Positions 1 to 13,126 of a stretch of DNA of 64,000 nucleotides are shown here, piece after piece. The notes beneath the pieces were generated by a model. The model saw nothing but the letters and a program-made list of their open reading frames with translations. It made no database searches and was not told the origin of the DNA. Positions within the stretch are counted from its first letter, which is position 1. Every line of letters begins with the position of its first letter. Location of the stretch: NCBI GenBank assembly GCA_008694505.1, contig VZDJ01000216.1:124001-188000 (forward strand). Direction: 5' to 3'. A program made the translations under genes and the position numbers. The stretch comes from Cyanoderma ruficeps (taxonomy: Eukaryota > Chordata > Aves > Passeriformes > Timaliidae).

Positions 1-381
1 ATCTGCACACACATTCCTCACTGAAGAACTTGAAATCTGGGTAAAAGTAGATGTTTCACCATATATTTTTGGTTGTAGAATTATGGTAATATTTTTTTGA
101 GTTTCAGTTTGTAATGTTGGGGGTTTTTTTTAATTTTAAGAGTTTGCATTAAAGCAAATGATTTGATTTTGCAATTCTTTTTTCAGAGGACCTCATAACT
201 TTTGTTTTGATTTTTGTATGATTTTCTTTTTCCATAGGTGCATATATGTGTTGGGTGGCATCCTATATGCATCTGTGCTTGAGGATTAGCAAATTAAATT
301 CTTTGTTTTATCCTCTACTTGCCAGCAATGATCAGTGGAACATTGATGCTGGACTTTCAGACATTTGTTTTTTTCTTCTTA

Positions 382-672
382 CACAGAATCCCAGGATGAT
401 TTGGGTTGGAATGGACCATAAGCTCATCCAGTGCCACCCCTTGCCATGACAGGGACACTTTCCATTATCCCAGGTTGCTCCAAGCTCTTTCCAGCCTGGC
501 CTTGGACACTTTCAGGGATGGGGCAGCTGCAGCTTCTCTGGGCACCCTGTGCCTTCTCACCCTCACAGGGAAGAATTTTTTCCTAAAATCCCAGGTAAAC
601 CTGCCCTCTGGCAGTGGGAAGTCATTTCCCCCTGTCCTGTCACTCCATGTCCTTGGAAGAAGTCCCTGTCTT
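382..672 (-). mobile_element. CR1 LINE 3' fragment (minus orientation)
   Basis: Read on the minus strand this matches the 3' untranslated end of avian CR1: a segment like ctgtgagggtgagaaggcac, then gaagctgcagctgcccc, ggccaggctggaaag and an ending like ccaaatcatcctgggattct. It is 5'-truncated, as usual for CR1. The 102-codon frame here belongs to the repeat and is not a gene. Confidence 0.88.
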
Positions 673-3600
673 TCTTTATATATATGTTCTTACTTGCCTA
701 AACAAAGGTTTTGATCCAGGATGAGATACTATAATGCACTTCCATTACCACAAAAAGACTTTTCATGATTCTGGGTTTAGTTTCATGGAGAATGAAGACA
801 ATGTCCAAAACTCCCATGGTGCAGTCTGGCTTTAACGCCTTGCACGAAATGCTTCAGTCAAGTGTCCTACTGGTTCCAGATGATTTTTTCCTTTTTTCCT
901 TGTGATTGAACAAAGCACCAGTTGCAACCATCCCACTTTAGAAAGACCCATGTAGTCAAAGCTTCTACAATGCCATGGTTACACCAACAGGAAGGAGTTG
1001 GAAATAGTCCCCCCAGAAGACCCATCCTCTCAGATGGATGGATACTGGCATGCAGGGAAAATCAGGCCACTGAGGTGCAAGGTAGATTATTTTTTTTCCA
1101 ATAGATACTCAGAAATTTTCATATTGGACTGACATTTAGCAAACACAGGTGACATTTGAGGCACCTGGAAGACAAACCTGACAAGAGTGGCATTTCCGTG
1201 TCCATATTAAAAACTGTTGGGAGTTCACTGCTCTGGTAATAATCCATGGCATGAGCTGCAGGAACTTGAGCTCTTTTGCTGGGCAGGGAGTTCCGTCTTT
1301 AATAATCCTTTTCTTGTGTGCAGTTTTGGACACTTTCTTTGAGAGGTGCTGCTGTAACAGAACTTGTGAGCAAGAAGCTGCAGTGGGGCTGAAGGGAACA
1401 AAAGCTACCCCAGGTTTCATATGGAAAGCACCAATTTATTCCAACATATTGATGTTCATGAAGTGCTTAGAACAAGTCTTGCTTTTATGTCATTATGTTT
1501 CTTACTATGCTTTTATTTTAAGAATAGCCTTCTAAGATAGAGAGAATTATCCTATTTTGTCCATATCTTTGACTGTTTTTTGGGAAAAATCTTCCTGTTG
1601 GCAGAAGTCACATTAAAATTAATGTTGCTTAAGCTTCTGAGGCTTTTGAAAGGATCACTGGCACAAAACAAATAAATTTACACAAGTGAATAGGTCGTTA
1701 TACCTTAAAAAGAGGGGCAGTAATTTGATTTGGTGTCTTAATTGGTTTCCAAGCTAAAATTAATAGTGTGTGGAATGCGTCTTAGTAACATGACTCAGAA
1801 GTATTTATTTTTCAACTCCTCTTTTGAGATTGATGAGTGTGTTATCTTAGCATTTGGGAGATGCAAGCAGTACTGGAATGACAAACATTTCTTGACAGCT
1901 TTAGAAAGACGGGTGGTGTGATGACCCTGCAACTGGTTTGGGTGTTTGTGTTTTCCACTGGGTCACCGTGAGACTCTTGCTCCACTCTCATTCTTAATGA
2001 AGGAGGAGGAAAGGTGAGACCTAATTATGGGTTTGAGATGTCTTTTGTAATGTGACTTCTCAGTGTACAGGTTTGTCATCCAGCCCTCGACAGAAGAGCA
2101 TACTGATGGTCCTCCCCAGTTGATGGTCCCAGTTGGTGCATTTTGCTTTTAGAAAAGTTACTAGATTTTACTGCAAAGCTGGTGCTTTGTAGTGATTAGC
2201 TACACCTTGGATATTTGTTATTATGTTGTTACTTTATTTGGCAGTTCTACACATTCTGCATAAAATCATGTTTTAATGAAGAAATATCCCTTACCAAAAC
2301 TAACTTCCTGTGGGCAAAGTCCTTAGGCTTGACCAGCATCTTTATGTATAGATACTTGTCAGCATCTCTTCCATGTCTTTTGATCTGCAGAGTTGTGATA
2401 GCCTTAGAGAATGCCTTGAAAATACCACACACGTGGCCTACCACATCAGATATCTGTGAAATTAATAAGAGAAAAAATACATTAATAATATATGGATATC
2501 TTTCTGGTAAGTTCTATACAGATAGAAGAGAGTGATTTCTTTTAATTTGCTTTTTTGCCAAGATTTGAAACGAAATTAAACCATTGTCATACAAATGAAG
2601 TTACAACATTGCACTCAACAATGTGCCTTTGATAATCTCCCCTAACAATTAAAACTCTCCAGTATATTAGGAACTAGGCTCCTTTTGGCTCTGGGAGCAT
2701 ACAATGGAGAGAAGCAATGAGGCTGTTCTGCCAGTGCAGTGTAAATTCTGAAATGCCCCTTAGGGTTCCCTTGCTCTCTTTTTAGACATCGGAACAACAG
2801 GGGAAAGTTGGGTTTAAATTTTGTTGTAAACTGTCTCCTATAGACTTGATCAAATCCCCAAGTGTACTGTATATAAAAATGTGACTTGAAGCTCTCTTTG
2901 ATATCATCTCCTAATATTTAAAGCCAGTAATTCCTGAGGAATGATTTTATTAGGAGGTTTGAGCTGTGGGTAAATGGAGAAGGTCAGCTCTATGACATTT
3001 AGACAGCATTAGCATGCTGCCTTGCTCAGGCATGTCAGTAAAGGCCTATGCCACTTCACACCCTGGTTCACATTTAAACTCTTTTACTGATTCTGCTACA
3101 GCATTCCTGCATTTCATCCATTGTGGGTTTTGGGACTTCGAGGTTTTTAATATTTTGGCCAGAATGAGCTGTAGATGTAGATTTTAATTTTGCCAAATGT
3201 GGCCAGACCAAGGCAAATTCTCCTTCACGAATGCCAGGAACTTCAAGTATAAAAATTAATTTATTTCTAAAACTAAAAGATATTTTGAACAAGCAGTTTA
3301 TGTTTGCACCTACTGAAATAACTTCTGCCTCCCCAAAAGCAGGCAAGCCTGCTACTGTATGTACAATGCTACTTTTGTCTGTCTTAGAAGAAGAAAAGCC
3401 TCACTAATAGGGCATGTCAGCCAAGAGCAGTTAAAACCAACACATCTCCATGTGATATAAGAGAACAGTTTATGGATTAATATTCAGGTTCCTGGCAGGA
3501 AGCACATTGCGGTGGGTTAGTATTCTTATTGTTTGAGTGACAATTTATAAAGAGCTGATTAAAATTACCTGGATCTGGAACACCTGGGTTGGAGCCAGGA

Positions 3601-6600
3601 GATGTGGAAGTGATTTAAATCTCACCTTCCTACTTCCCTGCTCTAATCTCCTGGGCAAGAGCAAAGCACAGCAAAGCTGCTTCATTTTATAGTAGTCACA
3701 GGGGACTGAAAACAGCTGATACCAATGGTCTGGAGGGCTCTTGAGTGACCTGCTGCTTCTACAACTGCCCTCACTAAATCTGGGAGCCCAGGATCCTGCT
3801 GTACGTACTAGGGAGAAATACAGTCTTCATAGCTCCTGCCTCTGTTCTCATTCCTCTGGAGGAGATTTGTGTCTCCTGGTTGACTCGGCATCTCCTGCTT
3901 GACTTAAGCACTACATTGAGCAGCAGAAATACTTTCCCAAGAGTTCCCAAGGAACAACTTTATTTCACCACAGGAATTTGTCAACTTCAGTATCAGATTT
4001 TATCTGCAATATTGCTCAAAGCAACTGCGCTGTGTCCAGAGGACCTGGCCTGGTGTATTTTAGGACATATAGTAACTTAAACAGGATACTGACCTTGTGC
4101 AATACCTATCTTCAGTGAAGATACTGTTATTTGAAGTTACGTTTATTTTTTTAATTATACATTGCAGTCATGGCATGCTGGCATTGTGACAAATACGATT
4201 TAATGCAAAGGAATATCATGAAGAAAATGTCTTTGAAAAGTGATTCAGGGGATATTTTGGCAAGGCATAAGGGTGGTAATTTTCTTCAACCCTAATAATG
4301 GTTCCTAAAATACATAGTAATAAGATAGTTCCTGAAGAAACCATGCTACAGATGTCAGATGCTTCTGACATGTATTTAATGATAATTCATCATTAAAAAC
4401 TTGCAGAGGTAGAGAACAGACGTGGGGTGATAAGAGCTCAGTTGTGGAAGCGTGTATGAAGAGGTGATGTTTTCTTTTCTTATTCAGGGGCAGCACAACA
4501 CTGATGAATGTTGCTTTCTTGCCTTGTCTCCATGACCCTGGAAAGAGAGAACACTTTAGCTCCTCAGTAGGAGACACACCATTGTAATGCTGCTTCTCTC
4601 CTGGGGTACATGATGCACCAGCACAACAGTGGGAGCTGCATAACAGCTTTAGCCTTTCCCTCTGCTCTTTTTGTGTCCAGGGTGACCTGACACAGTGACA
4701 CAGATCAAAAAATGGAAAGATCCAGAGGGAAATCAGCTGATTTTTGGCCATATCAGGTTGATCTGTGGGTGCAGTTGGTTGGGTGAGTACGAGGGAAGCG
4801 CATGAGTTGTTTCTCTGACTGAAACACATTTTTTAGCTGTTTTCATTTTAAGTCAAAAAGGAACAGCCCGACAGCAACAAAATCTGACATGATGGGAAGA
4901 TATTCAGTGCAGTGCGTCCTGCACTTGGAAATTTCCTCCTGTGATCAAGAAGCCCAAAAGCATTGATGGGCAAATGTCCTCCTGGAAGAGGGGCTCAAGA
5001 AAGGCTTGGAGTAAGGAGCTTTGTTTGTGGATGCATTAACTGTGTGCTAAATAGAAAGGACTTGGTAGTGGTAAATGTATATTATTAGTCTTTGGCAGCT
5101 GGCCAGAAAGCTGTATTCCTTCACCTGGAGATTCTTTCTCCAATGTGGATCACATGGGGTGAAGCCTGTCTGTGGTATCCAGCTTTCATTTCCCTTGAAG
5201 CCATGGCTGACCTCCGTGAGGCCTTGGAAATACACTAGGTGGCTCACAAAGTCAGCAGTTTTCAAGATGGAACAGCTAATAAGGGCTGTTTTATTTTTAT
5301 TATTATTTCATTTTAGTTATGCTATCTTCTTAGCAAAATATGATTTTAATGAGAAGAGCCAGGCTCATCAGTGGTCACTTGATCTGTTTCTTGTTTACTA
5401 AACCAGGAGATTCATTCTTTTCTCCCATTTCAAGCTTTGGGCATCAGGTGTCTTGAAAAAATGAGATTAAATGAGCTATTTTTTTATGCATTGGTACTAG
5501 AAAACTTGATTCAAAGCGGAAGACAAAAAAAATTTATGTGGACTAAAGTGGATAAAGAATTTTGGCACAAATTCTGTTTTTTAACTTGTGAAGTTATTCA
5601 TACACTGAAGATGACATATACTCCTTAATTACTGTTAATTCCTTGCTTCTTATGGCAGGCCTGGACACAGCAGGCCCAGGGTCTTTCCTTCCACCGTCAC
5701 TGCTCTTCCTCAAGTGAGTGCTACGTGCACATCCACACCTGCAGAGCCAGTGGTTTATCCAGCTGGGCTTCCCTAGTTACCAGCAATGTATTTCAGGGTG
5801 TGTTCATCATCCTCTCCTCTCTCCCGACCCCTCATCGCTGTGACAAGCCCCACAGATGCAGTAGCATTAGGAACACGTTGCTGTGACACTCCACGTTATC
5901 ACAGCTGTGAGCTTTTGAAGTTCCTTGTAACGGCGCTTGTGGTATCCGCAAAAGATGTTGTTTGGCCAAAGTGCTGAGGAGGAGGCCTAAGCTGCAAGAG
6001 CTCAGTGACCACTGGTTTTGTTGGTCAGAGCCACTAAAAGGATTTGGACGAGCTGAAAACAAACACGGAGCACTGTGCCAGGCATGCTGGCAGCTCCAGC
6101 CACTGCTGCCATTTAAAGATACTGAAATACGAAATGCTATTTAAAGCCTTAAAAATGCCCCATTCTCAGGACAGTGTCTCTGGGAATTCTTGGAAAGCCA
6201 CGCTTGTGAGTGGTCAGGAGAATTAACAGCATCACCTCTTGAGCACTTAAAAGCAGAGGTGGCATGACAGGTTGCGAGTCCAACGGATCAGATGGGTGCA
6301 TACCAGTGAGTCTGCTTTCTCCATCCTGAAAATCTCTAAAGTCACAAGTATCAGCATTTTCTTAGCAATTTCCTCCTGTTGTATTCCCTGCACAGAGCAA
6401 CAGGCTTTTAAACGTTGACTAATAATAGGAATGTGTCTTGTGGGAAAAAAAAAATAAACTGTGTCAGATCCGTTATGTGACAGACCTTTCCAGTTTTGTG
6501 GGACATGACAGTCTGGGGTTTAGCTGCCCTCTGTCTGTAAGTAACATTGTTCAGGCTTGCATCAATCTCATTTTTAATTAGAATTCTCTTTGAAATGGAA

Positions 6601-6812
6601 AACATCAGAGCAGATCTATAGTAAGACTGGGAACTTTACAGCCAGAGGGTTTTCAGATACTCCCTTAAAAAAAGAAAAAGCTATTTCTAATCCTTAAAAT
6701 ATTTGCCTTGCTTTATTTTCATATCTTGAAGACAAACAGGTGCTGTGTGCCCTTTATGATTCTCAAATATACAATCGTCTCCAAAGCCTTCCCTTGTTTG
6801 TACAATTAGGGT

Positions 6813-6925
6813 GGGATTTTCAGAATCACTCAGTGTTGGTCTGTCTCTGCTTTCATTGAAGTCAAACTGCCATTGACTTCAGTGAGAATCGAGTGAGATC
6901 AGCACAAGCACTTTTAAAGATCCTT
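6813..6925. repeat. Ancient sauropsid-type inverted-repeat element remnant
   Basis: The block starts with a GGGATTTTCAGAATCACTCA-like segment and contains a perfect 9-bp inverted repeat, TGAAGTCAA at 6857-6865 and TTGACTTCA at 6873-6881, separated by 7 bases. The outer parts also pair imperfectly: the CACTCAGTGTTGG side against the GATCAGCACAAGCAC side. Palindromic repeats with 'cattgaagtcaatgg' cores are common old fossils in reptile and bird genomes. The family name is uncertain from memory. Confidence 0.5.
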
Positions 6926-8519
6926 CCCTCCACCTTTTTTTTGTCACATCTGTGTACAATTGAGTAAAAAGACTTTTGTAATAGGCTTTAATTATTCTTT
7001 GTTGTTTTCATATAAAAGTAATTGAAAGGAAACCAGAAGGAAACCTGTAATAATCTTGACTTCAATCTTATTTGCCATGAATTCTATGTTATATTTTTCT
7101 TCTCCGTTTATGTAATTACATATTACTTCATGACAATATAAGTCACTGAAAACATAAGGAATAGAAATAATTAAGTAATAGGGAGAAGAAGAACAATCTC
7201 AGAGGAAAATATTTGACGCTTCATGGTCTGGTAGGTTTCCAGTGTTGCTTAAAGCAACTTTCCTTTGGCTGTGTGGGAAAAGCAGGAGACTTCATGTGAA
7301 AGGCTAATGCTGAAACCTGATGAATTTGGAGGCTGCGTGGCCAGCTGTGAGGAATGGCTTTCTGGATCTCACTTTCCCAGGAAGCTGCAGATTATTGCCT
7401 GCATATCCACAGTCTGCTCTCTGCCACTGTGCTTTCCACACAGTTTTGGTTCACCTGCTCCTTAATTCATGCATCTTTTTGGTTTCCAGCATGTGTTTCA
7501 GTGGTGTTTCTGGTTAAATGTTTGCTCTTGGGCAATACCAAAGAAAACCAAAGATAATCAGAGCTTTCTTTAGCTCAGGGGAATTGGGAGAACCCCATAA
7601 ACACCTAATTCAATAAGATGAATATTTGCAAGACTTGCCCTATACAGCCCAGCTACACCTCTGGCTGTAGATACTCATTGAAGTGCTCTAGTGGGGCATC
7701 CAGCTGTAGTGGTTTTTGTTTGTATCGTATTTAATGTTTGCTTGGGTTTGTTGCAAGAGATTTTGGCTGAGGAGGAGCTTTGGCCGTCACCTGTAGCTCA
7801 TCTCCACCTCCTCATGTGGTACAAAGCAGGGGAGATTTTGGAGCCCAGCAGGAGGAAGTGACTGCTTCACTCATTAGTGCTGAAAATTTACCTGAACTGC
7901 TCTTCTGGGAGGCTTTGAAGAGAAATAGATACATCCAGAGGGCAATTCCGCAATTCTGATTCCAAAGAACACATAGAAGCCTGCTTGGATTCAGGGGTGG
8001 GTTTGCAATGGGAGGACCTCGGAGTTACCTTGAATTAATTTGTCTTCTAATGGCAGGGTTCCATTCCATCCTTAGTCTCCTGATATTATCGTTTCTGCTG
8101 TAAATATGTGTTTAGCATTGGAGTAAAATGCTAACAGTAAAATGCTGTACATGGCACACTGGTTGCCTGTTTCAGCTGCTGCTGTTTCCACCACGTGTCA
8201 TCAATTTGAGCTGGGCCAGCAGCCAGGCTGGTCCTTCATACACTTGAAATCCAAAGTGGTCTATGAAAAGACGTTTATTAGCTGAAGTGTGGCAGATGTG
8301 TTTGATAAAATTTACGGCATATTGTTCCTCTTAGTGCACTCTGTTGTGAACAGGAGTAAAGGTGTTGGACTGTTGTAATTCAGAAGATGTGATCTCTCCT
8401 GCAGGACCATGGATGGCAAATTCAGCATGTGCTTGGGGCTCCACTGGCCTAATTAACTGAAAATTTCAGGCACTGTCTTGGGAAACTTAATAGGTGGTTG
8501 TGGTATTCAACACCCAGAG

Positions 8520-8702
8520 GATGCTGGGGCACTGAACAGGCTCCCCAGGGCATGGTCACAGCCCGAGGCTGCTGTAGCTCAAGGGTGTTAGGGCAACACT
8601 CAGGCTCAGAGGGATTCTTGGGATGTCTGTGCAGAGGCAGCAGTTGGACTTGATAATCATTGTGGGTCCCTTTCCACTCAGGAGATTCTGTGATTCTATA
8701 AA
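8520..8702 (+). mobile_element. CR1 LINE 3' fragment (CR1-Y-like subfamily)
   Basis: The segment contains 'gaacaggctccccagggca', 'ggtcacagcccgaggctg', 'gttggacttgataatcat' and 'gggtccctttccactcagga', ending in 'gattctgtgattctat'. This wording is typical of a CR1 3' end with the GTTGGACTTGATGATC motif. It sits in a COX10 intron in sense orientation. Confidence 0.85.
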
Positions 8703-11700
8703 CTGATGGAAGGAGCAGAAATCGCCTGCAGAGGCACTGGACACCTGTCCTCTCTCCCTGTCTATAGTCCTGAAAGTGCCAACATGGTATAATCTGCATC
8801 TGCAAGGTGTTGTTACAGAAATCTTGGTGTAGTCTTAATAAAATTATTGGTCTGTGAGTCCCCTGGAAGGTCTGAGTGCTCAGCCACCCTCTGCAGGCAC
8901 TGCTGGTTCCAAGAGGTAGCTTGAAATTAAACGTCCTTTTATATTTCACTTATAAACAAAATGGAAGCCAATGTGTAGAAGCTGAAGGACATAAAGTCCG
9001 TGGGTGTAAACAGCTCTGAGCAGTAATCTGATAGCTATGCTAGGAATTGTGAGATGTTTAAGATATAATTATTGTATAGTAATGAGATGAGATCTGCACA
9101 AAAAGCATGATGAACCTGCCAGAGAAATAAACCACAGAGTATTGGCTGACCTGATATTTTGTTTTTCCCCATCATCATCTTTTAAATGTTCATGCATACT
9201 GATTAAAATTTAGGTTATGTTCTTGAGAGCTGGTGCCAAGTTTTGTCACTCAGGGCTTTTTAGATGCTGTAGATCTAATCCTCAATCTGCCCTTCTGGTG
9301 GCCAGTTTCCCAGATACTGAGGGCAGATAATATTCTGCAATGTCCAGCTGAACTGATGCATTCATACTTCCTGAGGAAAAAGCCTCTTGAGTGCTTCTAA
9401 AATATTTATTTATCTAGGCTTCATCTTACTGAATTTACTATTTGCTGAAATAGGCAGGACTTTGTTGGCCTGGCATGAGATAATATGTTTGACTTCACTC
9501 TTTCATTCCTATGGAATGATATTTGAGATGCACGGCTTTTTTTCATTTTTTCTAGGATATCAGGGGAAAATAATTTCAAATGAAGAGAGAATTTTGCTGG
9601 ACATCTGGGAACAAAATGGGGAAAGTTTGATAAATAACATCTTGTTGACATGGAATAGCAACTAGCTCAGTGAAGGAATCTAGGGCATTGCAAGTAAAAG
9701 GATTTTTTAAAGTTTTGTTCGGTTGCAAGTGCAGCGCCATGCTGTATACATATGCTTGACAGTAACAGATTATTCCAATTGTCAGATTTAAAAAAGCTAA
9801 AAAATTCAGTCTTAAGTCATGCAGTAGTCTTAATGTCAGAAGCAACCATGTCTGTATACAATATACACAGACATTTTTTGACTACATAAGTCAGCAGATG
9901 AAATTCTTGTTCAAAATTTATATTCTGTTCAGAGATTGATTATTATATTAAATATATGGAAATATTTGATACACTAAGCATGGCATCACCAGCTTATATT
10001 GATAACTCAACTGCATAAGTTTAAATTCTTTCAGGTGTTGACTATTCAACTGTTCCTCATTTTAGCCATTTTGTGTCTGAGACTCATTGAGTTTAAAACT
10101 TGCATATTATTTTGATTTTACCCATTTCACACCTTTATGCATAAGCTTAAATACTGTCAAATAAGCAAAAATCTCTTCACGTGCACAAGTTTAAACTGGA
10201 GGTAACTCAAAGCAGTCAGACCTTTGCAAGTAGAAATAAAACCTGGGACTTCCAAAAAAATGTAATCATAGGCCAGATATTTTCTGGAGAATAGACTTGA
10301 GCCCTATAGAGTTTTTTCCTTTGCTCTACCACTCTGATGTCAAATCTCACTTTTTTCTTCATTTACCATAATTGCCTCTGACATATAACAGTGAAACAGA
10401 CCATTAGCAAAACGCTGAGCTGACAGAAGCAATCACTGGTTTCCGATCCAAATGGGGTGTTTTCCTTGCTCTGAAGAAACTTGTTTCTGTATCCTATAGA
10501 GGTTCTTTGTGAAACATCCAACACTTCCACGTTAGTGTTGTAGTTGAGAAGTTCCGATCTGTCCCTCTGGCATGAGGTGGAGGGCAAGGACCCCTCAGTG
10601 CTTTTCTTCCAAACCAGGGTCTTCACCAGCTCTGGTGGTCATTGGGAGTGACCCTGACCACTGCACCTCAGCCATAGCAAATAGTGGATGAGAAATTCTC
10701 TGTCAGCTGTCTAAAAATCCCTGTAGGAGCTGCCCAGTGCTGTGCCACAGAGTTCAGTCAAAGCAGAAGACGTATGAGCAGCCTTCCTGCCTCCCTCCCT
10801 GCCTCCGTCCTCTTGGCTGAGCAGTCTGAGTTTGCTTCAGGAAATCTATCATAAAATCGAAAGGCAGAGATTTCCAGAGTTGTTTTATAGTCATTATGTC
10901 AAGGTAATAGATGGGAAAGGTAGTTCCTGGAAACTCCATGTGCCTGGAAATGGAGCATCTTTCCCTTGATGTACATCTGGAGGGGTCTGACAGGTTCCTG
11001 CTGCTCTCATGGTCACTGTCCACTAGCATTCCCATGGGAGTGCTCAGTAAGTTGCAGGACCAGTAACATGGACTGTCAAAAACGTTCATTAATTGAGTGT
11101 TTTGTAGCATAAAACGTTAAATCAACTTGCTGGAATAGATTTTATCATGTAGTCCTTTATCATATGATCACCTAAAATCCGTCTGCAGTTTGGCTACACT
11201 GAGCTGAGTCTGACAGTTCGGAATTATGATTTGTTATGGTACTTCTCCTGAATATTCACTGTGATTGGGATCCTACTGCAAAACCTCAGGCTTAACATCA
11301 GTAAAAAATATCCTCTCTGTAAATACGTTCTACTCTTTCTGTAAATAAATCTCTGCTTATTACTTGTGTTATTGCTTTGCACACATAAAACTGAATGGCT
11401 TTAGATTTTTTTGGGTGGCAAAGTACATTCAGCTTTTCCAGTAATATTCTTGTAAAACAGATCCTGCAGAAGCCTGAAGAAATTCCGAGCAGGCAGATGA
11501 TGCTGCCTGAATTTTCCCATAGGCCATGTTTAAGGTCAAATTAGGTTGTGACATTAAATGACACCATATGGTGTGTTCACTCCCTCCTGCTCCAACTGAA
11601 GGCTCAGAGCAGCTCCAGTAGCATTTTACAAGAGTTGATTGATTTTTGGGGTGGGTTATAGGTTCTGGCAAGGTAGATGAACTTGGAAAAAACCTTAGTG

Positions 11701-11767
11701 TTAGTCTTTTAAAGACCAGAAGTGCAGCATTTGCAAGGACATTTTGTATTAATATAAAACCGGGGTC

Positions 11768-12133
11768 AGGGAGCTGGAGGGGCTCAGCCTGGAGGAGACT
11801 CAGGGGTGACCTTCTGGCTCTGCACAACTCCCTGACAGGAGTGGGCAGCCGGGGAGGTCTGGCTCTGCTTCTGTGGAGTAGGGAGAGGAGGAGAGAGAAT
11901 GGTCTCAGGCTGGGCCAGGGGAGGCTCAGGTTGGGCATTAGGGAAAATGTCTTCAATGAAAGACTTGTCATGCATTGGAAGGGGCTGCCCAGGGAAGGTG
12001 ATGGAGTGGAAGTGTTCAAGAGACTTGTGGATGTGATACTTGAGAATGTGGTTTAATGGTGAACAGTGGTGGTGGTGGTGGTTGGACAGGATGATTCTAA
12101 AGATCTTTTCCAACCATAACGATTCCATTATTT
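11768..12133 (+). mobile_element. CR1 LINE 3' fragment (sense)
   Basis: A long CR1 3' region: 'gagctggaggggctcagcct', 'ttctggctctgcacaactcc', 'ggcattagggaaaatgtctt' and a 3' end with 'ggacaggatgattctaaaga'. A short (GGT)n run at about 12066-12084 lies inside the 3' end. A related, longer copy is at 34285-34748. LTR A1 begins about 20 bp downstream. Confidence 0.88.
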
Positions 12134-12152
12134 CCATGTGTGTATGCATATG

Positions 12153-12731
12153 TGTCCTAGGGTGACTATGGTGCCTGTATCCCCAGTCATCTGTTCCGTG
12201 TGTGCTGTGTGATCTGTACCTTTAAAACTGGTTCTGAGAATGAGTAGGGAAAGAAGCAGTGCGCAGTTTGTTTTGAAAACAGTGTTCACTCCTCCGCAGT
12301 TCTTCTTCGTACTTGGGTTTTGTTTGTTTGTTTGTTTTTCCTTTTTTCTTGGGACTGTTTAAATCTGCTCTGGACTGAAAAACCCAGAGGAGCACCAGGA
12401 GCTGCACCTGTTGCCCACCAGGCCTGGACCTCGGCATTTTCCAGTGCCGAAGGGACTGGGACTGATAGGAGACTGAGAGAGCTGAGCTAATTCACAGCAA
12501 GGACTTCTCTCAGTTTCGCCATCTCTCTCTCTTCAGACCAGCGAGAGGTTTTATTGTTTCATATTATTCATTCCTTATGCTTGTGGACAGTTTGTTAAAT
12601 AAATAGTTTTTTCCACTTTTCTCCGAGGAATTTCTTTTCCCGGACCGACTGGGGGGAGGGGCCGTTTAGGTTTGCTCTCCAGAGGAACCCCATTCTGAGG
12701 TTTCCTCTCAAATTTGCTCTAAACCAGAACA
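12153..12731 (-). mobile_element. Solo LTR, family A copy 1 (A1)
   Basis: A 579-bp element bounded by TG...CA, flanked on both sides by the same 5-bp target duplication ATATG (12148-12152 and 12732-12736). On the minus strand it begins TGTTCTGGTTTAGAGC and aligns over nearly its whole length with the element at 36430-37102. By eye the aligned core differs at roughly one base in twenty, and A1 lacks part of the distal segment. There is no gag, pol or env sequence next to it, so it is a solo LTR left by recombination. A 5-bp duplication would suit an ERVL-type or similar endogenous retrovirus, but the class is an inference. It ends about 325 bp upstream of COX10 exon 5. Confidence 0.9.
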
Positions 12732-13055
12732 ATATGTAATTGTGTATGTCTAAAAAGTGTGTCAGACCTGTTGAGGAAAGAACTTGGAATCAAACTGTAC
12801 TTCAGATGATGAACTTTTTGGGGTCTTGTGCAAACTAATTTTGTCCTCTGCATGATTTTCTTTTTAAGGGGATGCCAAAAGCATCAATGCAGACTATCAA
12901 AGCTCCATAAAATCCATTTACTATTTTTTGTTGTATCCTTGAGCCTTCAAAAACAGAAACTAAAGCACCTGCAGATGCAGACGAAACATTCCATGCATGG
13001 CATATTTTAAGGTATCCTTTCATTCTGATTCTTCCATTCTTTTTTTTAATTACAG

Positions 13056-13126
13056 TTCTTTGAGGTGCCGTTTGACTCAAATATGAACAGGACTAAAAAC
13101 AGACCACTGGTGCGAGGACAGATCAG
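13056..13126 (+). CDS. COX10: COX10 exon 5 (haem O synthase, first Asp-rich motif)
   Basis: A 71-bp exon encoding F-F-E-V-P-F-D-S-N-M-N-R-T-K-N-R-P-L-V then R-G-Q-I and two bases of a split codon. This is the signature of protoheme IX farnesyltransferase: the aspartate/asparagine-rich D-x-x-M-x-R-T-x-x-R-P loop of UbiA prenyltransferases, which binds the Mg2+-diphosphate of farnesyl diphosphate. COX10 sits in the mitochondrial inner membrane and converts haem B to haem O, the precursor of haem A for cytochrome c oxidase. The acceptor is TTTTTTTAATTACAG and the donor AG|GTAAGG. The exon starts in phase 0 and ends in phase 2, completed by the C that opens exon 6 (AG+C, Ser). The numbering assumes the human seven-exon structure. 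It is too short to appear as a long open frame. Confidence 0.96.

Larger units (their letters stand above)
1..13055 (+). other. COX10: COX10 intron (intron 4 by analogy), 3' part
   Basis: This stretch precedes the first visible COX10 exon and is read as the 3' part of the preceding intron. I looked for the expected preceding exon, which should encode the conserved segment ending in roughly A-A-N-S-I-N-Q before a GT donor, and did not see it, so it probably lies left of the window. The interval holds CR1 fragments (about 382-672, 8520-8702, 11768-12133), an ancient palindromic repeat (about 6813-6925) and a solo LTR (12153-12731). The rest is AT-rich sequence with only short frames that lack splice or family signals. 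The intron ends in a good acceptor: a T-rich tract then TACAG at 13051-13055. Confidence 0.75.

Noticed and set aside
4305..4829. 174-codon minus-strand frame
   Set aside because: Not recognised as any family, no exon signals, lies in a COX10 intron; most likely chance.
1..13055. Preceding COX10 exon (encoding the A-A-N-S-I-N-Q end) within the window
   Set aside because: Searched by eye for the coding wording and a matching donor and did not find it; probably outside the window.
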